From Halieaceae bacterium (lineage in GTDB: Bacteria > Pseudomonadota > Gammaproteobacteria > Pseudomonadales > Halieaceae): a DNA stretch of 32,018 nucleotides. Of this stretch, positions 1 to 8,732 are shown in pieces. The notes below the pieces were generated by a model that searched no databases, was not told the DNA's origin, and saw only the letters and a program-made list of their open reading frames with translations. The position numbers and the translations under genes are program-made. The stretch covers positions 1 through 32,018 of the forward strand of contig JAAENL010000201.1 of NCBI GenBank assembly GCA_024224435.1, written 5' to 3'. Positions within the stretch are counted from its first letter, which is position 1. The number at the start of each line of letters is the position of its first letter.

Positions 1-61
1 ATTCATCGTTTTTAACGAAGAAATGCTCAATAATAAGTCAATTCCAGCGAAGAATCTCTCG

Positions 62-106
62 TTTCATGACCGCGAGACCCTTCGCTAGCGTCTCGAAACC
101 GTGAAA
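62..106. repeat. Imperfect inverted repeat (hairpin) downstream of rtcA
   Basis: CGAGAC (73-78) pairs with GTCTCG (90-95), and TTTCA (62-66) pairs with TGAAA (102-106) across a 6x6 internal loop. The 11-base centre contains the palindrome CGCTAGCG. It lies in the 230-bp non-coding start of the window, beyond the 3' end of the minus-strand rtcA. No T-run follows, so it is not a standard intrinsic terminator. It could be a dispersed intergenic repeat. Nothing else is recognised in 1-230. Confidence 0.35.
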
Positions 107-230
107 GTTGTGTATTTGACCCGCTCAGGGTGACACCATGACAGGTAACCACAGAATCCGATAGAATCAGAAAAAAACATGTTCCCTTCATGATACCAAT
201 CAATCTCTATCGCCGCCACTGGCACAAGCG

Positions 231-1253
231 TCATGCAATACGGATGGCGCCAGGCTTACCCAACGCTCCTTGAACGTCGATGCTGACCGGCAAAAAGGAT
301 TGCACGACATCGATATTGGTGAGTAGGTGTTGTGTGATCTCAGCCGTTGTAAATGTAGACTCGCCCGGCAACAGTGCCAAGGGCAAGATGAGCTGATCGG
401 CCAGGTGCTTGTCGACGGCCGCGCCCGTTGCTAAAAACATGTCGAGTGCATCGACAGCCTCGTCGGCGACACGCTCAGCCGGTTTGCCCCGCCTGCCTAA
501 GGCGGTGAATGCAGCACATCCCGTCTGGTAGATTGCCTGCAAAAAAACTGCCGTGCCCTGGCCTGGCGAAGCCAGAGTCGCTGTCTCGACCTGCAAATCT
601 GGCACCCGACCCCTGAGCCTGCGCTCGACCTGCTCTTGCTGCCGTCGAGCGATATGAGCGGGAAGATTGGCGATTATGGAGAGGCCGCTAACCATTTCCA
701 GTCGGCCACATGCACTTAGATCGAACGGCGTCAGTGTAGCAACCGGCTGGATGGTCGCCCGAATCCGCCCTCCGCCTTTGGGATAAAATCCCGCCTGATC
801 GAGTCGAAGACGGGCCCGGTAACCACAAGCGTGCAGCACCGACAACCACTGACGCTCGAGATAATGGTAACAGGGACTCCAGGGCACATGTGTACCGCCG
901 GTGATCGTAAGTTGGGAGGGTTCAGCAGCCAAAGCCAGAGGTAGGAACAGGGTCTGAAACACAAGGGAGGTCGAGCCGGCCGTACCGATATCGAATTGGT
1001 AGGCGCCCGGTTGCACGCGTCCTGGCCGGAACTGGAGTGAGGTCGAGCCTGGATCGGCGCCCTGCACTTGCGCACGGCTAATGGCCGCGGCCGCCCGCAC
1101 CGCCGCCAGATGTTGCGGGCGCAGACCTGGTTTCGAGCGATTTGCGCGGATACGCGTGATGTGAAATGGCGTTTGTGTGAGGATGGATAGGGTCAGGCTG
1201 CTGCGCAGGACCTGGCCACCGCCCTCGCCCTGGGAACCGTCGATGCGGATCAT
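231..1253 (-). CDS. rtcA: RNA 3'-terminal phosphate cyclase
   Basis: This enzyme converts an RNA 3'-phosphate to a 2',3'-cyclic phosphate using ATP, through a covalent enzyme-AMP intermediate, in RNA repair or end maintenance. The 340-residue length matches the family. The N-terminus has the signature GSQGEGGGQVLRSSLTLS (residues 6-23). The C-terminal block TQHLLTN places the nucleophile at His309, the position known for the E. coli enzyme. GTHVPWSPCYHYL near residue 120 is also typical. The ATG at 1253 gives the full conserved N-terminus, although no good ribosome-binding site is seen. No rtcB or rtcR lies beside it in the window. It is transcribed divergently from the SLC12-like gene. Identification is firm; its biological role here is not. 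Confidence 0.95.
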   Translation of the reverse strand: MIRIDGSQGEGGGQVLRSSLTLSILTQTPFHITRIRANRSKPGLRPQHLAAVRAAAAISRAQVQGADPGSTSLQFRPGRVQPGAYQFDIGTAGSTSLVFQTLFLPLALAAEPSQLTITGGTHVPWSPCYHYLERQWLSVLHACGYRARLRLDQAGFYPKGGGRIRATIQPVATLTPFDLSACGRLEMVSGLSIIANLPAHIARRQQEQVERRLRGRVPDLQVETATLASPGQGTAVFLQAIYQTGCAAFTALGRRGKPAERVADEAVDALDMFLATGAAVDKHLADQLILPLALLPGESTFTTAEITQHLLTNIDVVQSFLPVSIDVQGALGKPGAIRIA

Positions 1254-1457
1254 AAGAGCAGCAGTTTAGCATGCGGCCACGTATGTTGCGAGCCTTGCAC
1301 CGAGATGATCTCGAATACCCTAATTCGACTGCCTATCCCGGCTCAGCACCGTTCAGACCACGTGCACTGCTTGCAGAGAGGATGAATTCGCGAGTATGCT
1401 CTGCTATTGCAGTGCCAAGTTACCTGTTATCATCGGCGTTCGGCGCCGCCTAGATCC

Positions 1458-3662
1458 ATGACCACAACCACCTCCCCCAACAACTCACAAACAAAGGCAC
1501 GATTCGGCACGTTTGGTGGTGTCTTCACACCCAATGTGCTGACCATTCTCGGCATCATTTTGTTCTTACGGACAGGATGGGTGGTGGGGCAGGCCGGCAT
1601 GGTGGGCGCCCTGATCATTGTCGTTATCGCCAATGCTATTTCATTTCTGACCGGCCTCTCCCTTTCTTCTATCGCCACCAGCATGAACGTACGGGCGGGG
1701 GGCAATTATTATATCATTTCTCGCACACTGGGCCTGGAAATCGGCGGATCAATCGGTATTCCGCTCTATTTCTCTCAGGCGATATCCATCGCCTTTTACA
1801 TCATCGGCTTCACCGAGGCCCTACAATTTCTCACCTTTTTCCAAGAGATCGACCCTCGGCTCATCGCCACGGCTATCGCTCTCACTTTCACTATCATCGC
1901 CTGGATTGGGGCGGACTTCGCCATCAAGATCCAATATGTCATCCTGGCGATTTTGGCTGCGGCGCTCGTTTCCTTTTTTGCAGGTGGCTGGGATTCGTTT
2001 ATCCAACCCAATCTACAATCCAACTTCAGCGAAGGCGTTTCTTTCTGGTTGGTGTTCGCGGTATTCTTCCCGGCAGTAACTGGTATCGCCGTAGGGTCAA
2101 GCATGTCTGGGGATCTAAGAGACCCCAGCCGCAGCATCCCCATCGGCACCATGGCCTCCATTCTGGTAACAGCGATCATCTATATTGCTGCCGTGATCTG
2201 GCTGGCCACGCACGCCACCTCCGAGGAACTGATCGACAACACCTTCATCATGAGCGAGATCGCCGTGATCCCTGCCCTGATTCTAGTGGGCGTGTGGGCG
2301 GCGACGCTCTCCTCAGCTCTGGGGAGCATCTTGGCAGCGCCCCGCACATTGCAAGCGATCGCCGAAGATGGCGTGGTTCCCAAAAAGCTGGCAGCGCAAT
2401 TGGGCAGTGCCACCGAACCGAGACTGGCGCTGCTCATCAGCGCTGTAATCGCCTTGATCGTGATCTGGGCGGGTGATCTGAACTTCGTCGCCCCGATTAT
2501 CACAATGTTCTTTTTGAACACCTATGGCATGACAAATCTGGTGGCGGGCATCGAGCGCCTTGTGGGCAATCCCAGTTTCAGACCGCGCTTTAAGATTCAC
2601 TGGTCGCTTTCACTACTTGGCGCTTTGGGGTGTTATGGGGCCATGTTCCTGATTAATGTGCCTGCAACCATCATTGCCGTTATCTTAAGCGCTGGCATCT
2701 ATTTTTACCTGGAGCGGCGCTCGCTGTCCCGCACCTGGGGCGATGTGCGTAACGGTATCTGGTTCACCCTGGCCAGATGGTCCCTTCTTAATCTGGAAGG
2801 CATGCGCTACCATGTGCGTAACTGGCGTCCCAACATTCTGGTTTTCACCGGGCAACCGCACAACCGCGAACAGTTGGTGCAGATGGCCGAATGGTTAAGC
2901 TATGGCCGGGGCATCGTCTCCTTTTTCCAGCTTCTGGTGGGCGATGTGAAACAGATCGCAAACCAAGGCTTGCGCCGTACCGCTCGCCGCCAGATCCGTA
3001 CTTACATCCTGGATCGAAATATGACCGCGTTCGCCGAAGCGGACATTGTGCCCGATTTCTTCACCGGAGCACTGACCGTAGCCCAGTCGCACGGCGTAGG
3101 CGGTTTGGAACCAAACAGCGTCCTGCTAGGTTGGAGCAGAGCAGATTCGGGACAGGCGCAACAATTACGATTGCTCGACAATTTGCTGTCTCTCGGAAAA
3201 TCCGTTCTTTTTTTGCAATGGGATGAAAAGCGTGGATTTGGCAAACACCGCGTGATTGACGTCTGGTGGCGAGGACGCAGCCGCAACGCCGATCTGATGC
3301 TGCTACTGGCTCATATTATCAAACAACACCCCACCTGGCGTGATGCTCAGATCCGGCTATTACGCGTGATACACAACAGCGAAGGACGCGAACAAACTGA
3401 AGCGCATCTGCGGAGATTGCTTGAGGCTGTGCGTGTGGATGCTGAACCATTGGTGGTGGTCACTCCAGAGACCCTTCCTATTGCCAAGACAGTGCGAGAG
3501 TATAGTCGGAACACCGACCTGACATTGCTGGGCATCAATCGCGTCGAAGCGGACGCCGCAGACGCCTATGCACAGCGTCTCAATGGCATGGTCAGCGCTA
3601 TTGGCACTGTTCTCATGGTCCACAGCGCCTACGAAGAGGAGATCCTGACCCCTGAAAGTTGA
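1458..3662 (+). CDS. SLC12-like cation-chloride cotransporter / APC-superfamily permease
   Basis: Integral membrane protein of about 734 residues from the ATG at 1458. An in-frame ATG at 1407 would add 17 residues that do not look like the family, so 1458 is preferred. The start FGTFGGVFTPNVLTILGI followed by LFLRTGWVVGQAGMVG is the classic first membrane helix of the SLC12 (NKCC/KCC) family within the APC superfamily. About twelve hydrophobic segments fill residues 25-430, including the loop GDLRDPSRSIPIGTMAS. A soluble C-terminal region of about 290 residues follows, as in SLC12 proteins, in place of the short tail of amino-acid permeases. The predicted role is coupled transport of cations with chloride, or of amino acids; the substrate cannot be read from sequence. 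A weak TTGCAG/TATCAT pair lies at 1407-1433. No partner gene is adjacent. Confidence 0.85.
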   Translation: MTTTTSPNNSQTKARFGTFGGVFTPNVLTILGIILFLRTGWVVGQAGMVGALIIVVIANAISFLTGLSLSSIATSMNVRAGGNYYIISRTLGLEIGGSIGIPLYFSQAISIAFYIIGFTEALQFLTFFQEIDPRLIATAIALTFTIIAWIGADFAIKIQYVILAILAAALVSFFAGGWDSFIQPNLQSNFSEGVSFWLVFAVFFPAVTGIAVGSSMSGDLRDPSRSIPIGTMASILVTAIIYIAAVIWLATHATSEELIDNTFIMSEIAVIPALILVGVWAATLSSALGSILAAPRTLQAIAEDGVVPKKLAAQLGSATEPRLALLISAVIALIVIWAGDLNFVAPIITMFFLNTYGMTNLVAGIERLVGNPSFRPRFKIHWSLSLLGALGCYGAMFLINVPATIIAVILSAGIYFYLERRSLSRTWGDVRNGIWFTLARWSLLNLEGMRYHVRNWRPNILVFTGQPHNREQLVQMAEWLSYGRGIVSFFQLLVGDVKQIANQGLRRTARRQIRTYILDRNMTAFAEADIVPDFFTGALTVAQSHGVGGLEPNSVLLGWSRADSGQAQQLRLLDNLLSLGKSVLFLQWDEKRGFGKHRVIDVWWRGRSRNADLMLLLAHIIKQHPTWRDAQIRLLRVIHNSEGREQTEAHLRRLLEAVRVDAEPLVVVTPETLPIAKTVREYSRNTDLTLLGINRVEADAADAYAQRLNGMVSAIGTVLMVHSAYEEEILTPES

Positions 3663-3740
3663 TCTACCTCTTTCGAGCGCTCTAACGAAGACAACTCAGG
3701 TCAAACGACGTCAGACATCTATCGCTGCTCGCACCTCTTT

Positions 3741-3770
3741 TTGAACCCTGTCGCCGTTCTCGGCTATAAT
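3741..3770 (+). promoter_or_regulatory. Sigma70-like promoter of the BMP transporter operon
   Basis: TTGAAC (3741-3746) and TATAAT (3765-3770) are separated by 18 bp, which is close to the housekeeping consensus. Transcription would begin near 3777, leaving a leader of about 150 nt before the ATG at 3928. An AGGAGG ribosome-binding site (3916-3921) sits six bases before that ATG. No known riboswitch could be confirmed in the leader. Confidence 0.65.
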
Positions 3771-3927
3771 TCTGTAAAGGGGACACCAAGCTCCGCTCTA
3801 TTAATCGTTCCACCCACCACTTTGGACTGAGAATTCAATAACGTGCGGAACTCTACCGTCATTTCAGTTAAGCAAATCGGCAAGTTATTCTGTCCTAAGT
3901 CCTTACCCAAGCATTAGGAGGACACCC

Positions 3928-4980
3928 ATGTCTCGCAAAATCGTTATCTTGCTGGCAAGCATTGCCCTGCTCGCAATCATCGCTGCCTGTGCACCGCTCC
4001 CCGCTGCTCCCGCGCCCGCGCCTGCCGAACCTGCCGCAGTAGACGACGACGGCCCCGTATCTGTGTTCGGCGCTTACGCCACCGCCATCGAGGAACCCTG
4101 GGATGGTGTCATCCACGCCGCCCTGAATGCAGCCCAAGAAGCCGGGCAAATCGAATACAGCTACACAGATGACATCGGCTATGCCGGCGATATGGAACGT
4201 ATCCTGCGGGAGGTGGCTGAAGAGAACGAGTCTGATGTTATCTTTGGCGACGCCTTCGGTAATGAAGAAGCCGTGCGTCGTGTCGCCGCCGATTATCCCG
4301 AAATCGCATTTGTCTTTGGCTCGGGCGGCGGCCCAGCCAACCCTAATTTCTCGGTATTCGATAACTGGATTCACGAACCGGCCTATCTCAGCGGCATGCT
4401 CGCAGGTGGCATCAGCGACAGCGGCGTGATTGGCGTGGTGGGTGGCCTGCCTGTGCCCGAGGTCAACCGCATCGTCAACGCCTTCATCGCCGGGGCGGAA
4501 TCGGTGAACCCGAACGTAGACGTGAAGACCACTTTTATCAATAGCTGGTTCGATCCGGCGGCAGCCAAAGAAGCGGCGCTGGCCCAGATCGACGCCGGGG
4601 CGGATGTGCTCTTCGCCGAGCGTTTCGGCGTGATCGGAGCCGCGGCCGACAATGGGTTCTGCGCCTTTGGCAACATGAGCGATCAGAAAGAACTGGCCCC
4701 CGATTATGTGGTCAGTGGCCCGGTGTGGCACATGGAACCAACCGTGCAATACATCGTTAGCCAGGTTGCGGGCGGCACGTATACCGCCCAGGATCTGAAG
4801 GACTTCAGCATGGTGGCCAAAGGCGGCGCCAGCCTTGCGCCCATCAACACCGACGTAAAGTGCAACCTCACGGACGAACTGGTGCAGATGGTTCAGGACA
4901 AGGAACAGGAAATCGTTAGTGGCCTCTTCCGGGTCGACATCACCGAATCGCAACCGCCGGCATCGTCGGGCAGACAATAG
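3928..4980 (+). CDS. BMP-family ABC transporter substrate-binding lipoprotein
   Basis: Surface-anchored solute-binding protein of the Med/BmpA family (PF02608), whose known members bind nucleosides or nucleobases for ABC import. The 350-residue protein starts with a lipoprotein signal peptide, and its lipobox IAAC makes Cys21 the lipidated residue. An Ala/Pro-rich tether (about residues 22-37) leads to the binding domain. Family-type segments follow: GDAFGNEEAVRRVAADYP, FDNWIHEPAYLSGMLAG and GVVGGLPVPEVNRIVNAF. The start is supported by a perfect AGGAGG Shine-Dalgarno. It is the first gene of a four-gene operon and is followed by a strong hairpin before the ATPase gene, which would suit higher expression of the binding protein than of the membrane parts. 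The ligand is inferred from family and from the nearby cytosine deaminase. Confidence 0.92.
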   Translation: MSRKIVILLASIALLAIIAACAPLPAAPAPAPAEPAAVDDDGPVSVFGAYATAIEEPWDGVIHAALNAAQEAGQIEYSYTDDIGYAGDMERILREVAEENESDVIFGDAFGNEEAVRRVAADYPEIAFVFGSGGGPANPNFSVFDNWIHEPAYLSGMLAGGISDSGVIGVVGGLPVPEVNRIVNAFIAGAESVNPNVDVKTTFINSWFDPAAAKEAALAQIDAGADVLFAERFGVIGAAADNGFCAFGNMSDQKELAPDYVVSGPVWHMEPTVQYIVSQVAGGTYTAQDLKDFSMVAKGGASLAPINTDVKCNLTDELVQMVQDKEQEIVSGLFRVDITESQPPASSGRQ

Positions 4981-4995
4981 ATATTGCATCAAAAA

Positions 4996-5026
4996 GGTGA
5001 CTGTCATCTGCGAGATGACAGTCACC
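4996..5026 (+). promoter_or_regulatory. Strong intercistronic hairpin (14-bp stem, 3-nt loop)
   Basis: GGTGACTGTCATCT (4996-5009) is a perfect reverse complement of AGATGACAGTCACC (5013-5026) around the loop GCG. It starts 15 bases after the binding-protein stop and ends ten bases before the ATPase start. No T-tract follows, so it is more likely an mRNA-stabilising or partly attenuating element than a full terminator. It may also limit ribosome access to the ATPase start, which has no clear Shine-Dalgarno. Confidence 0.85.
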
Positions 5027-5036
5027 TGGATATCCC

Positions 5037-6539
5037 ATGCCCCACGAACCTTACGCCGTCGAGATGCGCGGAATCACCAAGCGATTCGGGACGATTACGG
5101 CTAACAGAGCTGTGGACTTTGCCCTGCGCAAGGGTGAGGTGCAGGCGCTTCTGGGTGAAAACGGCGCCGGCAAAACCACGCTGATGCGCATCCTTTATGG
5201 CCTCTATCATGCCGATGAAGGCGACATCTTTGTGGATGGGCAAATGGCCGATATCCGTTCGCCGCGCCATGCCATCGCCCATGGTGTTGGCATGGTCACC
5301 CAGCACTTTGCTTTAGTCCCGCCCATCACCGTCACCGAAAACATCATCTTAGGCTACACCGACCGCTTCAATATCGACCTGGATGCCGCCCATAACAAAG
5401 TGGCCGAGGCCTCCCGTCGCTTTGGCATCGCCATCGAGCCGCGGGCGCTGGTAAAGAACTTATCGGTGGGGGAACGGCAACGGGTAGAGATTATCAAAGC
5501 CCTTTATCGGGACGCAAAGGTGCTCATTCTCGATGAACCCACGGCGGTGCTGGCTCCCCAAGAGGCAGATGAACTTTTTGAGAGCCTCAAGCGTTTGCGT
5601 GATAGCGGTCTCTCCGTCATATTCATCAGCCACAAGCTACATGAAGTCATGGCCATCACCGACCGAGTTACCGTGCTGCGGTCGGGCGAGTTGGCGGGCA
5701 CAGTCAACACGGCGGAGACCAACCAAGCTGATCTGGCTAAAATGATGGTGGGTCGCGAGACCTTTGGTGTGACCAAGAGCGACGTAAATGGCCGGCAAGG
5801 CGATATCGCCCTGCGTCTGGAAAAGATTTCAGCCCTGGACAGCAAGGAGCTTGTCGCCCTGAAAGAGATCTCTTTCGAGGTGCGGACGGGTGAGATACTG
5901 GGATTAGCAGGCGTGTCGGGCAACGGCCAATCGGAGTTGGCGCAGGTGTTGGAAGGCACACGACCCAGCACAGGCGGCCGGGTTTCGGCCAATGGCCGGG
6001 AGATCACCAACGCCGGGCCAGAGCAGATCATGGCGACAGGTGTGGGTCGCATCCCTGAAGACCGGCACGAGAGCGTAGTGGCAGAGATGACGGTGGCACA
6101 GAATATGGCGCTGGAGCATCTGCACGAATTTGTGCGCAGGGGCATGCTCGACAAAAAACGCATCCGCGCACATGCAGAGACACTGATCGAAGCCTACCAG
6201 ATCAAGGCCAGACCAAACGACCGCATCCGCACCCTGTCCGGCGGCAACATGCAGAAAGTGATCCTGGCGCGCGTGCTCGAACGTAACCCCAGCGTGATCA
6301 TCGTCGCTCAACCCACGCGCGGGCTGGATGTCGGGGCCACCGAATACGTGCGCCAGAAGCTGCTGGAGCAACGGCAACGAGGGGCGGCCATCCTTCTCAT
6401 CTCCGAAGATTTGGACGAAATCCTGGAATTATCTGACCGAATCGCCGTGATTTATGAGGGTGAGATCATGAATGTTTTGCCCGCGGCAGAAGCAGATATC
6501 GAACGGCTGGGCTTGCTGATGTGCGGCGTGAGTGTGTGA
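5037..6539 (+). CDS. BMP-type nucleoside ABC transporter, double ATP-binding protein
   Basis: Cytoplasmic ATPase of 500 residues with two fused nucleotide-binding domains, as in NupA/YufO-type transporters. Domain 1 has Walker A GENGAGKT (40-47), signature LSVGE (142-146) and Walker B VLILDEP (162-168) with catalytic Glu167. Domain 2 has a relaxed Walker A region GVSGNGQSE (about 292-300), signature LSGGN (400-404) and IIVAQPTRGLD, where Gln425 replaces the catalytic Glu. One competent and one degenerate site is normal for this family. The gene starts ten bases after the intercistronic hairpin. The first permease begins three bases beyond its stop, so translation is probably coupled. Confidence 0.94.
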   Translation: MPHEPYAVEMRGITKRFGTITANRAVDFALRKGEVQALLGENGAGKTTLMRILYGLYHADEGDIFVDGQMADIRSPRHAIAHGVGMVTQHFALVPPITVTENIILGYTDRFNIDLDAAHNKVAEASRRFGIAIEPRALVKNLSVGERQRVEIIKALYRDAKVLILDEPTAVLAPQEADELFESLKRLRDSGLSVIFISHKLHEVMAITDRVTVLRSGELAGTVNTAETNQADLAKMMVGRETFGVTKSDVNGRQGDIALRLEKISALDSKELVALKEISFEVRTGEILGLAGVSGNGQSELAQVLEGTRPSTGGRVSANGREITNAGPEQIMATGVGRIPEDRHESVVAEMTVAQNMALEHLHEFVRRGMLDKKRIRAHAETLIEAYQIKARPNDRIRTLSGGNMQKVILARVLERNPSVIIVAQPTRGLDVGATEYVRQKLLEQRQRGAAILLISEDLDEILELSDRIAVIYEGEIMNVLPAAEADIERLGLLMCGVSV

Positions 6540-6542
6540 ACG

Positions 6543-7601
6543 ATGCAGATCAAGATCGAACGTAGCCCCGCCCCTGTCTGGTTCCGGCCCTTGATCCCCC
6601 TCCTGGCCATCGTCTTCACCTTTGTAATCACGGCTAGCCTGGTGCTGCTGGTCAACGCCAATCCCCTTTCCGCTTATTATTACTTCCTGATCGACCCTCT
6701 CTCCAGCCGGGTAAGCGCCATCGAAGTGCTGGTAAAATCGACGCCATTGATATTGACCGGTGCTGCCGTCACCTTTGCTTTTGTGGGCGGTTACTGGAAT
6801 ATCGGGGCGGAGGGGCAGCTTTTGATGGGCGCCACCGCCGCCACCGCCATTGGCCTGCAAATGCACGGTGTGCCTGCCTGGATCGCCATTCCCCTGATGA
6901 TCCTGGGTGGTTTTTTGGCTGGGATGTTGTGGGCGCTGGCTCCAGCCTTAATGCGCGTGAAGCTGGCCATCGATGAGGTTGTGACAACGCTGCTGCTCAA
7001 CTCGGTGGCGTTGCTCATCGTCAGCGCCCTGCTAAATGGCCCTTGGCGCGACCCGATCTCGCAATGGCCGCAGTCTCCCGAAATCGCCCCTTCCGCCATC
7101 TTTCCCAAATTGATCCCGCGCAGCCGCCTACATTTGGGATTTATTCTTGCCGTGATTGTAGTCATTTTGGTCTGGTTTGTGCTCACACGTACCGCCTTTG
7201 GGTTGCGGATGCGGGCAGTGGGCATGGGCAGTAGCGCTGCCCGTTTTGCCGGAATCAATGTGGATCGCACGATGCTGATCTCGGGCCTGGTCAGCGGGGG
7301 CATCGCCGGGTTAGCAGGGGTGACCGAGGTGGCCGGGATTCATTACCATCTGATCGACGCTATCTCCGGAGGGCATGGCTACACCGGTATCATCGTCGCC
7401 ACGTTGGGCACGCTGAACGCCTGGGGGGTGTTGTTGGCAGCTCTGTTCATTGGCCTGATCGACACCGGCGCCCAAACTGTGAGCCGGGCGCTGGGCGTGC
7501 CGGTCTATCTGGGTGATGTGATTCAGGCGGCTTTGTTACTGGTGACGCTGGGCTTCCTGCTACTGCAGGGCTATCGCATTCGTTGGCGGAGGAAAGGCTG
7601 A
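6543..7601 (+). CDS. BMP-type nucleoside ABC transporter permease (first)
   Basis: Inner-membrane permease of 352 residues of the BPD_transp_2 family (NupB/YufP-like). Hydrophobic helices run the length of the protein. The segments TFAFVGGYWNIGAEGQLLMG, AIDEVVTTLLLN and TAFGLRMRAVGMGSSAARFAG are typical of the nucleoside/simple-sugar branch. The start lies three bases after the ATPase stop. Its own TGA overlaps the next gene's ATG by one base (7601). It should pair with the second permease to form the translocation channel. Confidence 0.93.
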   Translation: MQIKIERSPAPVWFRPLIPLLAIVFTFVITASLVLLVNANPLSAYYYFLIDPLSSRVSAIEVLVKSTPLILTGAAVTFAFVGGYWNIGAEGQLLMGATAATAIGLQMHGVPAWIAIPLMILGGFLAGMLWALAPALMRVKLAIDEVVTTLLLNSVALLIVSALLNGPWRDPISQWPQSPEIAPSAIFPKLIPRSRLHLGFILAVIVVILVWFVLTRTAFGLRMRAVGMGSSAARFAGINVDRTMLISGLVSGGIAGLAGVTEVAGIHYHLIDAISGGHGYTGIIVATLGTLNAWGVLLAALFIGLIDTGAQTVSRALGVPVYLGDVIQAALLLVTLGFLLLQGYRIRWRRKG

Positions 7602-8548
7602 TGGATGACACTCTCTTTGTCACTTTCCTGGTCGGCCTGATTGCGGCAACCCTGCGCGTGGCCACACCCCTGGTCTATGGCTCCATAGGTGAAGTGATCA
7701 CCGAACGGGCTGGGATTCTCAACCTGGGCATCGAAGGTATCATGTTCCTGGGTGCGTTCGCGGGTTTTGCTGTGGCCGCCAAAAGTTTTGAAGCGGGCAT
7801 CGGCGGATATTTGTGGCTGGGCCTGCTGGGTGCGATCGTCTCAGGCGTGCTTATGGCCCTGCTCATGGGGCTGCTTACGGTCACCTTGGGCTTGAACCAG
7901 CATGTATCCGGTTTGGGCATCACCCTTCTGGCCATCGGCCTTTCCTTATTCGGCTTCCGTCTTGTCTTTGGCGAAAGCTCGGTGCTTCCCTCGGTGGATC
8001 CATTTTCTCAGCTCTTTGTTTTTGGCGAGACGCCCATTCTGGGACCGATCTTCAAACAATATCTACTAACCTATGTCGCCTTCCTCGTGCTGGTTCCTCT
8101 GGCCTGGTGGCTGCTCTATCGCACCAGCTTTGGGTTGGAGTTGCGCTCGGTGGGTGAGAACCCAGAGGCGGCGGATGCGGCGGGCGTGAACGTGTTCCGC
8201 ACGCGCTATTTGGCACTGGTCATCGGCGGGGCGCTGATGGCGGTGGGCGGGGCGTTTTTGTCTATCGCCCAACTTGGCGCTTTTTCGCCGGGCATCATCG
8301 CCGGGCGGGGTTGGGTGTGTATTGCCCTGGTTATCTTCGCCCGTTGGGACCCGATACGGGCGACGGCGGGCGCGGTGCTTTTTGGGGCAGTGTTCGCCCT
8401 GCAACTACGCTTGCAAACCCTGGGCTTCGACCTGCCCTTCGAGGTCTTCCTGGCCCTGCCCTATTTGGTCACTATTCTGGCGCTGGCGATAACCGGACGC
8501 AACGCCAATTATCCCGGTGCTTATCTGAAACCCTATCGGCGGGAGTAA
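7601..8548 (+). CDS. BMP-type nucleoside ABC transporter permease (second)
   Basis: Second membrane subunit of the importer (NupC/YufQ-like), about 315 residues. The reading frame is open back to 7583, but the ATG at 7601 is preferred. It overlaps the previous stop by one base, is preceded by GGAGGAAAGG at good spacing, and gives the family N-terminus before PLVYGSIGEVITERAGILNL. The segments LGLNQHVSGLGITLLAIG and TSFGLELRSVGENPEAADAA are characteristic. This is the last gene of the tight transporter operon. The following gap carries a short tandem repeat before the deaminase gene. Confidence 0.93.
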   Translation: MDDTLFVTFLVGLIAATLRVATPLVYGSIGEVITERAGILNLGIEGIMFLGAFAGFAVAAKSFEAGIGGYLWLGLLGAIVSGVLMALLMGLLTVTLGLNQHVSGLGITLLAIGLSLFGFRLVFGESSVLPSVDPFSQLFVFGETPILGPIFKQYLLTYVAFLVLVPLAWWLLYRTSFGLELRSVGENPEAADAAGVNVFRTRYLALVIGGALMAVGGAFLSIAQLGAFSPGIIAGRGWVCIALVIFARWDPIRATAGAVLFGAVFALQLRLQTLGFDLPFEVFLALPYLVTILALAITGRNANYPGAYLKPYRRE

Positions 8549-8551
8549 ACT

Positions 8552-8572
8552 GTGTTGCGTGTTGCGTGTTGC
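8552..8572 (+). repeat. Three tandem copies of GTGTTGC
   Basis: Three perfect head-to-tail copies of the 7-mer GTGTTGC start three bases after the second permease's stop codon. It lies in the 184-bp gap before the deaminase. Short arrays of this kind may be dispersed intergenic repeats. A small CCCT/AGGG hairpin occurs further on, but no convincing terminator is seen. Confidence 0.7.
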
Positions 8573-8732
8573 TGCCAACGCGGTACACAATGCCCTAAAC
8601 AGGGTTACTCCGCAAAATGTGCGTTGTTTGCGTTAATGGTTGCATTATGTTAAGTGAAACACTCCAATGAACATTTTTAGTTGTGGTTTTGCCACCCTGT
8701 GAAACACGAGACGAGCAAAAGGAGCAATCAAC

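Noticed and set aside
3773-3785. 13-mer TGTAAAGGGGACA also found inverted at 11840-11852
   Set aside because: A 13-base match within 32 kb is expected by chance.
3810-3890. Possible purine riboswitch in the transporter leader
   Set aside because: Only a short CTCTACCG resemblance is present. The paired P1-P3 stems and other conserved bases could not be found.
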